From the NCBI GenBank assembly GCA_002490835.1, contig DKUU01000022.1, positions 19,053 to 83,052 of the forward strand: 64,000 bases of DNA, in the 5' to 3' direction. The stretch comes from Lachnospiraceae bacterium UBA7196. GTDB lineage: Bacteria; Bacillota; Clostridia; Lachnospirales; Lachnospiraceae. The notes under the pieces were generated by a model. It saw only the letters and a list, made by a program, of their open reading frames with translations, was not told the origin of the DNA and did not search any database. The first letter of the stretch is position 1. Each line of letters begins with the position of its first letter. Position numbers and translations under genes: made by a program. Shown here one piece after another: positions 33,409-42,471 of the stretch.

Positions 33409-34515
33409 CTACAGTCCCCCGTCTTTCTCGCCGATGACCGGAGAACCGGAAAGATAAACCCCAAACCACTCCTTAATAGGACCCTTCATGCATCCGCCGG
33501 ATACATATGCTTCGTTTGCACTAACCTGAAATCCCATCGCCTCACCACCAAGCCACGTTCCGCCTGTCATATAAAGAACAGTGCTTTTAGGAAAATTATC
33601 GCTCGGGTATATACCAGATAATCCTAACAGTGTTCCCCCCTCTATACGAATTTCTACATCCTTATCTATAAAAGCATCTACTAATCCTCTCGTATCTTCA
33701 TCCCGATAGCCAAGATATTGTCCCCTCCACGTGACAACCACACCGGAATTTGTCAGATCAAAACCGCTGGCTGCATCTCCGTCTCCCTGAAAGGAATAGT
33801 CGACACCATTACTGCTAATCTCCCCTAAATTGGCCAGATCAATAGGCGAATCCGAACCGGTATAATATACCTTCGTTTTATCACCCTCCCCTGCCCTAAG
33901 GGTAAGATTGTTCCCCAGCGCATAAACTGCGTTTTTATTAGGGGAATCATTTCCCCAACCCCTGACAGGCGCATAACCGGTTCCGCCCCATGCGGGAGGA
34001 TCCGCATACAAATCCGTCTCCTCCATCATTCGGGCATACACCCACCATGCCATGAGCTTTGCATAGATTCCTTCCGCTATCTGTGCCCGCTCCTCCTCCG
34101 TAAGGGCGTCATACGCTTTCTTTAAGTCCTGCACCTCCGAAACCGCTTCCAAAAAACGCGCTTCCCACGCTTCGTATCCTTCTTCCTCCTCGCCGGGGGC
34201 ATCCTCCAGCATGGTTTCCAGATCCGGCAGGGCTTCTATCCGCGCAAGCACTGCCTGTACCACAGCGTCCGCGGCGTTTTCCTCGATTTCTGCGTCGGCG
34301 TTATCGTTTAACCCCCCCCCCAACAATTTTTCATCATCCGCCGGAATATCCTTGTTTTCCGTCTCCTTTGTCTCCTCTTCCGCTGCAAAGACAGAGAGTG
34401 TTGCCGGAAGCACCGGGAGCGCCGTAAACAGCACACAAAGAGCAAGCAGCGCCGCCAGGATACGCACGTATGTTTTCTTACCTACCGCCGTTAACCATGT
34501 ATGTTTCTTATCCAT
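33409..34515 (-). CDS. N-terminal part of the large surface protein, ends at an in-frame amber codon
   Basis: 368 residues from the ATG at 34515, which has AGGAGG seven bases upstream. A signal peptide is clear: MDKKHTW, basic stretch, LAALLALCVLFTALPVLP, then SVFAAEEE as the likely cleavage region. An acidic linker, a helical stretch with DLKKAYDALTEEERAQIAEG and the beginning of a beta-helix (YMTGGTWLGGEA, VYLSGSPVIGEKDGGL) follow. The last codon CTG is followed by TAG and then, in the same frame, by the rest of the beta-helix. A G10 tract (34312-34321) lies in codons near 65. Confidence 0.8.
   Translation of the reverse strand: MDKKHTWLTAVGKKTYVRILAALLALCVLFTALPVLPATLSVFAAEEETKETENKDIPADDEKLLGGGLNDNADAEIEENAADAVVQAVLARIEALPDLETMLEDAPGEEEEGYEAWEARFLEAVSEVQDLKKAYDALTEEERAQIAEGIYAKLMAWWVYARMMEETDLYADPPAWGGTGYAPVRGWGNDSPNKNAVYALGNNLTLRAGEGDKTKVYYTGSDSPIDLANLGEISSNGVDYSFQGDGDAASGFDLTNSGVVVTWRGQYLGYRDEDTRGLVDAFIDKDVEIRIEGGTLLGLSGIYPSDNFPKSTVLYMTGGTWLGGEAMGFQVSANEAYVSGGCMKGPIKEWFGVYLSGSPVIGEKDGGL
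34312..34321 (-). repeat. G10 homopolymer in the signal-proximal coding region
   Basis: Ten G in a row on the coding (minus) strand, encoding Leu-Gly-Gly-Gly near residue 65 of the surface protein. Slippage by one base would shift the frame and end translation early. Confidence 0.9.
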
Positions 34516-34594
34516 TTCGATACCTCCTGTAAAGAAATTTAGATTATATGGCGACAACTACCATGACTGGTTTTTTATCACTCTATAACCATAA

Positions 34595-34623
34595 CAAAAA
34601 AGCCACTGAAAAGTGGCTTTTGG
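34595..34623 (-). terminator. Terminator of the AgrC/LytTR-type operon
   Basis: Minus strand AAAAGCCACT-TTTC-AGTGGCTTTTTT, 31 bp after the histidine kinase stop. It separates that operon from the surface-protein gene. Confidence 0.85.
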
Positions 34624-34653
34624 CAAATTTGGTCAGTTTTTAGGCGAAATTGG

Positions 34654-35928
34654 TTAAGGGAGATTCAAGACAGCGCAGACGGAGCAGCTCCCGTTTTCCA
34701 CCGTATAATCCAGATTACCGTCATACTTCTCACAGACGGCAATCATACTGGATATGCCAATGCTTTTGCAAACAGGCAGGCCATCCGCAAGTTCTAAAGC
34801 ATCCCGGCAGGTATTTTCGCAGACGATGAGAAGTCTGTCATTTTGCAGACGGATATGAATCTTGATATAAGGATTTTCTTTTCCCGACTGTTGACTGCCG
34901 TGCAGGGCATTTTCAAGCAGATTTCCCAGAAGCGCGATAATGTCGATTTCCCGCATCTTTACCTCTTCCGTCCCGGTACATCGCACCGAAAAATCAATGC
35001 CGCTTTCCGCCGCCTTACCCGCATAGACGGAAAGAATGCTGTTTACCGTACTGTTTACGGCGTATTGCTTTACCGCCGCTTCCTTGATTTCATTTTGGTA
35101 TTCTCCGATATAGGCAAGAACGGCCGAAGTGTCGCCTGCTTTTGCATATTCCGCAATCGTTTCAATATGGTGCCTCATGTCATGTCTGAGCCTTCGGTTT
35201 GCCTCCTCCGCATTTTGCAGGACAGCCAAACGACTGGAAAGGTACTCTGCGTTTTGGCGGACTAAGGCGGATTCCGCATCCTTTTTCATATAATTGATAT
35301 TGCTGAATACAACGCCATACACCACACACATGACAAAACTGACTGTGAGAAACAACAGGATCAGGAACTGCTTCGGTGTCTCACCATGCGCATTCAAAAT
35401 AGACAAAGAAGCTTGGAACAGATAAAACACCAAGGCAATCAGCGCCAGCTTCCACCATCTCCCTTTTTCAATATCTGCAAGGGATTTGATCACAGAAGCT
35501 GCATATTTTTTATACAGGATCAATATCAACAGCAACGTCGCCGTGCGCAGCACACTCACCAGATAATGCCCTGCCACTGCGGATTTCTGTGGCAAAAGCA
35601 GCTCCAGCGTAATCCGCAGACAGTTATCTATAATGGAAAACAGTCCAAAATAGGTAAGAAATAAAAAACATTTTTTAGAAAAACACTCCCTGGAGACAAC
35701 ACAGAAAAAGAGAAACAGACATACGGCAACCCCCAGATAGGTAATGATGGCGCGTATCCCCCGCACGGCATATGCATACCACCCCATGCAGACAAAACTG
35801 ACGATATACAGACTGCTATAGAGTACGAATTTCCCTTTGGTATATCTGCATTCCAGCATATGATAAATCACAATCACATGGCATAATGCCGTAAGAAACA
35901 ATCCCGGAACCTGATAGGGTATGCTCAT
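34654..35928 (-). CDS. GHKL sensor histidine kinase, AgrC-like
   Basis: 424 residues from the ATG at 35928 (GGAGG seven bases upstream; overlaps the regulator stop as ATGA). Six membrane helices occupy residues 1-210, then a coiled segment. LRRLRHDMRHHIETIAEYA-type sequence (RRLRHDMRHHIETIAEYAKA) contains the phospho-acceptor His. GNLLENALHGS is the N box of GHKL ATPases and DYTVENGSCSVCAVLNL ends the protein. This class senses peptide signals through the membrane part. No agrB/agrD-like peptide gene is seen nearby. Confidence 0.88.
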   Translation of the reverse strand: MSIPYQVPGLFLTALCHVIVIYHMLECRYTKGKFVLYSSLYIVSFVCMGWYAYAVRGIRAIITYLGVAVCLFLFFCVVSRECFSKKCFLFLTYFGLFSIIDNCLRITLELLLPQKSAVAGHYLVSVLRTATLLLILILYKKYAASVIKSLADIEKGRWWKLALIALVFYLFQASLSILNAHGETPKQFLILLFLTVSFVMCVVYGVVFSNINYMKKDAESALVRQNAEYLSSRLAVLQNAEEANRRLRHDMRHHIETIAEYAKAGDTSAVLAYIGEYQNEIKEAAVKQYAVNSTVNSILSVYAGKAAESGIDFSVRCTGTEEVKMREIDIIALLGNLLENALHGSQQSGKENPYIKIHIRLQNDRLLIVCENTCRDALELADGLPVCKSIGISSMIAVCEKYDGNLDYTVENGSCSVCAVLNLP

Positions 35929-36656
35929 CGTAACGCCTCCCTCCTGCAAAAATCCATATACGCCTTCTGCACTTCTGCCACGTTTCTTCTGGGGATAGGT
36001 ATTTTGGTGCCATTATACATTTCTAATATATTTCCGGAAATACCGCGCACAAACATAAGATTTACAACATAAGAGACTCCCACTCTGATAAATTCCGGGT
36101 ATTTTTGTAAATCCTCATAAATCTGCGTAAGTTTTCCGCGCTGTTTGATGGTCTTTCCACTGGTAAGATGATAAAACAGATAATGTCCCTGCGACTCTGC
36201 GGATACGACCTCACTGACACGCACGCGGTACATGCCGTCCACACAGGCAAGGAAAAGCACCGTTTCCTCCGGCATTTTTTCTACCGCCCGATCCATGGCA
36301 GCATCAAACTTTTCCTGTGTAAACGGTTTTAACAGATAGTGGGTGGCATTCAGGGCAAACGCATCCACCGCGTACTCGTCGCTGGTCGTCAGAAAAATAA
36401 TATTGGTATCCGGCGCCTTTGCAAGCACTTCCTGTGCAACGTCCGTCCCCAGAATCCCCGGCATACAGATATCCAAAAGGGCAATGTCATACGTTTTTTC
36501 GTTTTTCACGGCATTTAAGATGGTAAGCGCCGATTGATATTCATCCACGGCAAAATAAATCCCGGGATGGGCTTTTTCGTAAGCATCCAGAGCCGTTTTC
36601 ATCTTTTCCAGTTCCTTTTCAATATCATCGCAGACTGCAACTTTTAGCAATACCAT
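35925..36656 (-). CDS. LytTR-family response regulator
   Basis: 243 residues from the ATG at 36656 (the frame opens at GTG 36665). The receiver domain has VAVCDDIEKE, phospho-Asp in IALLDICMPGI and Lys in LLKPFTQEKF. The C-terminal LytTR domain (YRVRVSEVVSAESQGHYLFY, then YPEFIRVGVSYVVNLMFVRG) binds DNA direct repeats. It pairs with the AgrC-like kinase that overlaps its stop. The next gene downstream is the large surface protein, a plausible but unproven target. Confidence 0.9.
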   Translation of the reverse strand: MVLLKVAVCDDIEKELEKMKTALDAYEKAHPGIYFAVDEYQSALTILNAVKNEKTYDIALLDICMPGILGTDVAQEVLAKAPDTNIIFLTTSDEYAVDAFALNATHYLLKPFTQEKFDAAMDRAVEKMPEETVLFLACVDGMYRVRVSEVVSAESQGHYLFYHLTSGKTIKQRGKLTQIYEDLQKYPEFIRVGVSYVVNLMFVRGISGNILEMYNGTKIPIPRRNVAEVQKAYMDFCRREALR

Positions 36657-36719
36657 TTTTATCACCAGCTTATAATCTGAACTCTCTATTCTTTTCGCAG
36701 ATAATATAATATATCTCTA

Positions 36720-38384
36720 TTATAATATCAATTCCCGCAGCTTCTCGATCCCCACAGGCTTGGAATAGAAATACCCCTGAAACCATGTAGCCTGATATAG
36801 GCGCAGGTAATTTTGCAGTTCTTCTGTCTCGACGCCCTCCAGACAGGTACTCATGCCGCAGCAGTTGGCAAAGTCCACGATCGACTTTACCATCGCCTGC
36901 TTTTTCACATCTTCCGTGATCCCGCGGATAAAGCTCATATCCAGCTTGATCTCATCCATCGGCGCATGAAGGACGATCCCGGAAGACGCGCTCCCCGTTC
37001 CATAGTCATCCATCGCCATGCGGATGCCATATCTCTGAAAAAACTCCACTTCTCTCTTGATTACCTCAAGCGGCATATCCCTGCAGCGCTCCGTCAGCTC
37101 CAGACAAAGATGATCGGCCGGAAATCCCGTCTCCTCCAAAATGCGCAGCACTTGTCCCCGAAACTCCTCCCGCTCCATCTGCCTCGCCGACACATTGACA
37201 TTTACCACAAACTCCGGCAGAATCGTAAGCAGTTCCACAGTCTCCTGCAGGGCCGTCCGCAGCACAAAATTACCCAGATCATACATAGCAGGATCCATCT
37301 CCATCCATTCGATAAATCTCCCCGGCGACACGATACCGTAAGGTTCCATACACCATCTGACAAGCGCCTCCGCGCCAACGATACGCCCCGTTTTCGAGAC
37401 CACGATTGGCTGATATTCCACATAGAAGCCCTTGCAGCCTTCCCTGACCGACAGATGGATCACCTTCATCAATTCCAGATCCACATTACCGACTGTCTGC
37501 ACTTCATCGTTAAAGATAATCAGTTTCCCCTGATGTTCCGTCTCAGAATGCCCAAGCGCGTAAGCCGCCTTAGAACTCAAGTCGTCCGCCCTGCCGGCAT
37601 AATGATCGATCAGGATAGCACCCGCGCATATTTTCAAGCCGATCCGCCTGTTGTCCGCCTGAATGCCGCCGGCCAGCCTTTCTCTTATCTTCTGTTCAAA
37701 GGAGAGCAATTTTTCCCTGCCGCAGCCCCTGAAAATAAAGCCAAACTTCGGTCCGTCCAGACGGTAGACCGCACTGTCTTCATCCATCATATAGATGAAC
37801 TGCAGCGCCGTCTCTTTTAGGATGTGATTAGTAAACTCATTGCCATAGATGATATTCAGATTGTTAAACCGCTCCAGCTTGATCATCAGCACCGCAAAAG
37901 GCTTATCCCCCTTGATCGTCGCATCCAGATCCGCCGTAAATCTGGCCTGAGAATACAAGTCTGTCCGTGCGTCTATCTTTGGAAGTACATTCTCATTATG
38001 TAGCAGGACGAGAAGATAACACTCCCCACTCTCCTCATCTGTCACAAGATCCGTATGGAAGCTGAACAGATGATATTCACCAAAGACATCCTTCATCCGC
38101 ACGCACAGCTCTCTGTCCAGATTGATCCCCTGCATCCTCTCAGGAATGCCCTCCTCGTATTCCCACTGATCTTCCGGATGGATCAGGCCACGCATGACGG
38201 CATAGTGATCCGCGGCATAGGTGTCGTGAAGGCCGAAATGGGCTTTGAAGGTTTCCGAAAACCAAGCCCTCTCCTGCTGTATGTGCAGCAGATAGATGTA
38301 AGTGTCTTCCGCCAGCGTATTCACCGTGTTGATCATTGCATCTATATAACGCGCATTACTCTGCCAAAATTCCTGTTCTCCCAT
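36720..38384 (-). CDS. PAS-degenerate GGDEF-EAL protein, probable c-di-GMP phosphodiesterase
   Basis: 554 residues, no membrane segment. A PAS-like N-terminal region (about 20-130) is followed by a GGDEF-type domain in which the signature reads LDGPKFGFIF instead of GGDEF, so cyclase activity is unlikely. The EAL domain is intact: YQPIVVSKTGRIVGAEALVRW, NVSARQM, ELTERC, DDYGTG and IKLDMSFI. It probably breaks down c-di-GMP, perhaps tuned by GTP binding to the degenerate domain (inference). Stands alone. Confidence 0.88.
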   Translation of the reverse strand: MGEQEFWQSNARYIDAMINTVNTLAEDTYIYLLHIQQERAWFSETFKAHFGLHDTYAADHYAVMRGLIHPEDQWEYEEGIPERMQGINLDRELCVRMKDVFGEYHLFSFHTDLVTDEESGECYLLVLLHNENVLPKIDARTDLYSQARFTADLDATIKGDKPFAVLMIKLERFNNLNIIYGNEFTNHILKETALQFIYMMDEDSAVYRLDGPKFGFIFRGCGREKLLSFEQKIRERLAGGIQADNRRIGLKICAGAILIDHYAGRADDLSSKAAYALGHSETEHQGKLIIFNDEVQTVGNVDLELMKVIHLSVREGCKGFYVEYQPIVVSKTGRIVGAEALVRWCMEPYGIVSPGRFIEWMEMDPAMYDLGNFVLRTALQETVELLTILPEFVVNVNVSARQMEREEFRGQVLRILEETGFPADHLCLELTERCRDMPLEVIKREVEFFQRYGIRMAMDDYGTGSASSGIVLHAPMDEIKLDMSFIRGITEDVKKQAMVKSIVDFANCCGMSTCLEGVETEELQNYLRLYQATWFQGYFYSKPVGIEKLRELIL

Positions 38385-38506
38385 ATGTACCCCGCCTTTT
38401 TTGCTGTTGCCCCAATCCCTTGCTGCACCGTCTCCGCCGATTTTTTTATACTACATGATTTTCCCCCTGAGGTGTCAATTTACCAGATGCCGCGTCCGCC
38501 GCCTTC

Positions 38507-39943
38507 TTACCCCGCAAACGCGCAGAACGGGCGCACCGTGATCGTCGTCACTTTTCCGTCCTCCGCATCAAACGAAATTGACACATTGTTAAATCCTTCT
38601 CCTGTGATTAGACTATTTTCACTCTCCCCATAAGGCGAGGCATAAAATCCGTATGCCTTCAATTTCTCCCACGCGCCGTCCACGCTGATACCGGGATAGA
38701 TGCCAAAGATCGTCACGTCTTTTACTTTTTCGCCCATATAGCAGAGGTCGCCCGAATCCAGCATGGTAAAAGAAAAACGCTCCTCACCGTCAAGAAGGCC
38801 GACAGTATACTCCTCAAAGTTTTCTTCCGGCTGCTCCATGGTCAGGCCGTACTGTTCCGTCAGCAGCCTTTTCGCCGTATTCAGATAATGCTCCTCATCG
38901 TCTCTTAAGATCAGAAGTCCCAGATCCGCATCGGTATCGGTCCTTGTGCTGTTTGCATCCTCGGCTAACAATCTCAAATAAGCAGGCACAAAATCCGCAT
39001 AGGATTTGGATTCCAAGGGCTGATAATCAATAGAAAGCTCTTTCGCGTCCTCCGGCGCGCCCGCGAGATAGCCGCCGAGCCATTCGTCCACATCCGCCTG
39101 GTTGTACTTTATCTTCTCATAAGCATAGGGATCTTCCTCCTCTCCCGCTTCCCAAATCGTGAACAGGGTGCCGTCCCCGTCCGTATCCAGTTCATCGGGA
39201 AAGGGCTGTCCTTCGTACCATGTCTCACTGAGCGCCTTGTCCCAGGAATCGACTGAGCCAACCTCCACATAGGAATCGCTCGCGGCATCATACCGATAGA
39301 GGGTATAGGGCCAAGACTCTCCCCTTCCCTGATTGTGGGACCATTCCGCTTTGATGATACCGTTGCTATAATAGGTCAGCGCCGGAAAATTTAAAAACTC
39401 GCACTTTAGTTCCCCGCTCCCCGGATCATAATCGTATATCCTCTCAAACATACCCGCCATACAGGCATTGGTATACTGGATAATCAACTCCTCTCTGCCG
39501 TCGCCGTCGATATCCGTCACCGCGAAACGGTTATCAGACATCTTTCCAAATCCGTCTTCCAAAGTAGAGGTGTCCAATTCTCCGTCGGGGAGCTGCCATC
39601 CCGCCGTGATCTGTGAGAGGATGCCGCCATAATAATGCCTGATCCGCGCCTGCTGCAACGTCAGTTCTTTCTCTGCCGTATCTATGTCGGCATTCTCCGT
39701 ATCATTGACATCTGCACCGTCAGAAACATTTTCCCCAACCGATGCCGTACTATTTGTCGTATCGGCAGGCGCAGACGCATCCTCCGGCTTCTGCCCATCC
39801 TGCTCCGTTTCCGTCGATTCCGCCGCCGCTGTCTCCGTTTTCCCGGGCGTTTCAACCTTTTCGCCACAGCCTGTTAACACCATGCCTGCCGCACACAGCA
39901 TGACCGCCGCCTGTATGCTTAATACCGCCTTTTCCTTTTTCAT
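38507..39943 (-). CDS. Putative lipoprotein, function unknown
   Basis: 478 residues from the ATG at 39943 (GGAGG five bases upstream). MKKEKAVLSIQAAVMLCAAG then VLTGC is a lipoprotein signal with Cys near residue 26. A Thr/Glu/Ser/Asp-rich linker of about 70 residues follows. The mature part includes FAVTDIDGDGREELIIQYTN, an EF-hand-like or FG-GAP-like DxDxDG motif, and a second DTDGDGTLF. The end VSISFDAEDGKVTTITVRPF resembles small repeat domains of secreted proteins. No specific function can be assigned. Confidence 0.7.
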   Translation of the reverse strand: MKKEKAVLSIQAAVMLCAAGMVLTGCGEKVETPGKTETAAAESTETEQDGQKPEDASAPADTTNSTASVGENVSDGADVNDTENADIDTAEKELTLQQARIRHYYGGILSQITAGWQLPDGELDTSTLEDGFGKMSDNRFAVTDIDGDGREELIIQYTNACMAGMFERIYDYDPGSGELKCEFLNFPALTYYSNGIIKAEWSHNQGRGESWPYTLYRYDAASDSYVEVGSVDSWDKALSETWYEGQPFPDELDTDGDGTLFTIWEAGEEEDPYAYEKIKYNQADVDEWLGGYLAGAPEDAKELSIDYQPLESKSYADFVPAYLRLLAEDANSTRTDTDADLGLLILRDDEEHYLNTAKRLLTEQYGLTMEQPEENFEEYTVGLLDGEERFSFTMLDSGDLCYMGEKVKDVTIFGIYPGISVDGAWEKLKAYGFYASPYGESENSLITGEGFNNVSISFDAEDGKVTTITVRPFCAFAG

Positions 39944-40069
39944 AATCTCCTCCATTCCCAAACATCACAATCCCAAAATTTAAATACGCATATCCTTTTC
40001 TTTTTCAATCCTGCTCCCTGTCCACGCTGCATACGATAACTCACTTTCCTATTTTACCATACGTACCGA

Positions 40070-40117
40070 AAAAAAGACATCCATTCACGCATCGAAACGC
40101 AAATAAATGTCCTTTTT
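40070..40117 (-). terminator. Terminator of the SGNH-manA operon
   Basis: Minus strand AAAAAGGACAT and ATGTCTTTTTTT arms with partial pairing inside, ending in a T run, about 30 bp after the manA stop. Confidence 0.65.
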
Positions 40118-40147
40118 CCTTCCTATGTAAGAAGCTGCCAAATCTCC

Positions 40148-41113
40148 TCAGATACTAGCCGCAATAATCTCCATCCGTCCCTCTAATGTCACCTCGCCAT
40201 AGCCGCAGGGCAGGATGAAGTGATCTCCTTTCCGAATCGGCTGTCCGTTTATCTCACCGTCTCCCGCGATCACGCTCATGATCAGGAAGGGATGCTCCTG
40301 CGCAAAGGAAACCATATTTGTCACATCAAACTTCCACACTTGGTAATAAGGGCAGGAAATCAATAAATTCATCTGATCCTTGAGCAGATTTGCCGCATCT
40401 TTGATACATTCTGCAGCCGGTTTTGCAGGAACCGTGATCACATCAATGCTCTGCTCCACATGAAGCTGTCTGGGCTTTCCGCCGCTCAACCTGTCATAAT
40501 CATAGACACGGTAGGTAATGTCTGAATTTTGCTGGGTCTCCAAAAGCATGATGCCGCCCTTGATAGCATGCACGGTACCGGGATCAATCTGTATAAAATC
40601 TCCTCGCTTCACGGGCACTTCTCTGATAAATTCATGCCATCTGCCCTCTTTGATCATCGCCGCAAGTTCTTCCTTGTCTTTTGCGTTGTGGCCGATCACC
40701 AGCGTTGCATCCGGTTCACAGTCTAAAATATACCAGCATTCCGTCTTCCCAAGCGATCCGTTCTCATGAGACTTTGCATAGGCATCGTCCGGATGCACCT
40801 GAATGCTTAAGTCGCTCTTTGCATCGATGATCTTGGTCAGCAGGGGAAAACGGTCAAGCTTTGGCGTCCCCTCACTCTCAAAATTACCGAACAGCGCCGG
40901 CTCCTCTTCCCAAAGTTCTGACAAAGCCTTCCCCGCATACGCTCCATCCCGCACAGTACAGTCGCCGTTTGGGTGCGCGCTGACCGCCCAGCACTCGCCG
41001 GTGTCAGGACCCGGAATCTCATAGGGCCAGTCCGTTCCCAGACGCTCTCCGCCCCAGATCATCTGCTTAAAGACAGGATTTAAAAATATAATCGGCTTTA
41101 CTTTCTGATCCAC
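40148..41113 (-). CDS. manA: Mannose-6-phosphate isomerase, class I
   Basis: 321 residues, short type I enzyme of Firmicutes. It interconverts mannose-6-phosphate and fructose-6-phosphate with zinc. IQVHPDDAYAKSHENGSLGKTECWYIL has the metal-binding His and Glu; GDFIQIDPGTVHAIKGGIMLLETQQNSD is the second cupin motif with His. Cytoplasmic. It lies 32 bp downstream of an SGNH hydrolase gene; the pair may handle sugar or glycan turnover. Confidence 0.92.
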   Translation of the reverse strand: MDQKVKPIIFLNPVFKQMIWGGERLGTDWPYEIPGPDTGECWAVSAHPNGDCTVRDGAYAGKALSELWEEEPALFGNFESEGTPKLDRFPLLTKIIDAKSDLSIQVHPDDAYAKSHENGSLGKTECWYILDCEPDATLVIGHNAKDKEELAAMIKEGRWHEFIREVPVKRGDFIQIDPGTVHAIKGGIMLLETQQNSDITYRVYDYDRLSGGKPRQLHVEQSIDVITVPAKPAAECIKDAANLLKDQMNLLISCPYYQVWKFDVTNMVSFAQEHPFLIMSVIAGDGEINGQPIRKGDHFILPCGYGEVTLEGRMEIIAASI

Positions 41114-41145
41114 TGCATAGCCCTCCCTGTTTGTCTCAGTCGCTT

Positions 41146-42255
41146 TTACGCTGTGATTACTGACACCAGATAAAAGGGAACCGCATCGTTTTCATGCGTT
41201 TCCTGCAGCCTGATCTCCACCTGATGTGTACCTTTCTCCATATGATGCGCCACCGTTTCTATGTAGAGGCAGTCCCCCCATGTCTCGTCGAAATTAGCGT
41301 CCAGAACCACGGCGTTTTCCTCGTCGCCGTCCACCACCGCGACCGCCACGGGCGCCGGCTTCTTCATGGATTTACGATACTGCACGGCAAGTTCCGTCCC
41401 CTCCGTCTGAAAGCATATCTTCGCCCCTTTTTCGGAAGCTGTCCAGCCGCTGTAAAAAAGATCGTTCACATATTTCTTCCGGGTATGCTCCGCCATAAAG
41501 CCCTCGCAGACAGGTGTACTATTATGGTTCTGATACCGCACCGCATTCTCATAGGCATTCACTGTAAGAGGCTCCGGCATGGAAAAAGGCATCTCCTCCT
41601 CATCCATCTGCTGATAAATCCTGTCGAGACAGTCCGTAATAACCTCCGCAAGAAGCGCATGCCCCTCTGTGTTGGGATGCAGATCGTCGGGCGTAATGTC
41701 CCTTGCCGGAATACGTCCAGCCGCCACCTCCTGATAAATGGTCGGCTTCATGCTCACGCTTGGCAACTTATAATGCGCCCCAATCTCCCTGTGCTTCTCC
41801 TCCGCGCTGACACCCGTGTCATAAAAGATGTTATGTACCAGAAGAACCGCCGGTTCGAAGGCGTTTCCGTACACCCTTCGAACCAGTCCTTCATAAGTCT
41901 CCCGAAAGAAATCCGTATTTTCGTCATTTACGGAAAATTCAATGATTACAAAATCCGGTCGACAGCAAAGCACATCTTCCTCCACTCTGGCCACGCCGAA
42001 CTGGGATGAAGTCCCGCCCACCCCCGCATTCACATAAGTAAAGGCCGTCTTGGGAAAGCGCCTCACAAACCAGTCATAGACCAGATAGGCGTAACAGTTC
42101 GTATATTGGGAGGAGACGGAGCCCTGCGTAATGGAACCGCCCAAAAAGGCCAGCGTGATCCGGTCCCCGTTTTTTGCCCGCCGCATCAGCTCTTTCATCC
42201 GATAAAGATTTCCCCTGTTGACCCAGCCTTCTCCTGCATTCACTCCATGTCCCAT
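41146..42255 (-). CDS. SGNH/GDSL-type hydrolase
   Basis: 369 residues from the ATG at 42255 (GGGAGG seven bases upstream). No signal peptide. LAFLGGSITQG (Ser nucleophile, near 37), GGTSSQFGVARVEEDV (block II Gly), EFSVNDE (block III Asn) and DDLHPNTEGHALLAEVI (catalytic Asp/His) give a complete SGNH active site. A C-terminal beta-rich domain of about 150 residues follows. It is probably an esterase on acylated carbohydrate; the pairing with manA supports this but does not prove it. Confidence 0.85.
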   Translation of the reverse strand: MGHGVNAGEGWVNRGNLYRMKELMRRAKNGDRITLAFLGGSITQGSVSSQYTNCYAYLVYDWFVRRFPKTAFTYVNAGVGGTSSQFGVARVEEDVLCCRPDFVIIEFSVNDENTDFFRETYEGLVRRVYGNAFEPAVLLVHNIFYDTGVSAEEKHREIGAHYKLPSVSMKPTIYQEVAAGRIPARDITPDDLHPNTEGHALLAEVITDCLDRIYQQMDEEEMPFSMPEPLTVNAYENAVRYQNHNSTPVCEGFMAEHTRKKYVNDLFYSGWTASEKGAKICFQTEGTELAVQYRKSMKKPAPVAVAVVDGDEENAVVLDANFDETWGDCLYIETVAHHMEKGTHQVEIRLQETHENDAVPFYLVSVITA

Positions 42256-42471
42256 AAGACCGCCTCCCAAATTTTACTCTTTTAACTTAATATTTAGTCT
42301 CTCTAATAAGGTGCCCTGATTCCTGTTCTTTTCCTTGTATTCATTGTACTATCAAGCATTTAAAATAACAAGGCAAACTTTTCTTTTTTTGCATTTTTGG
42401 GAAATTGTCACAAATTTTTACTTCCTTATTAGCTAATTTATATTCCGTTTTTAGCTTAATATTAATCTCTG

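Noticed and set aside
36813..37820. 335-codon plus-strand open frame
   Set aside because: Antisense to the EAL protein gene, His/Arg-rich, no family motifs and no ribosome site.
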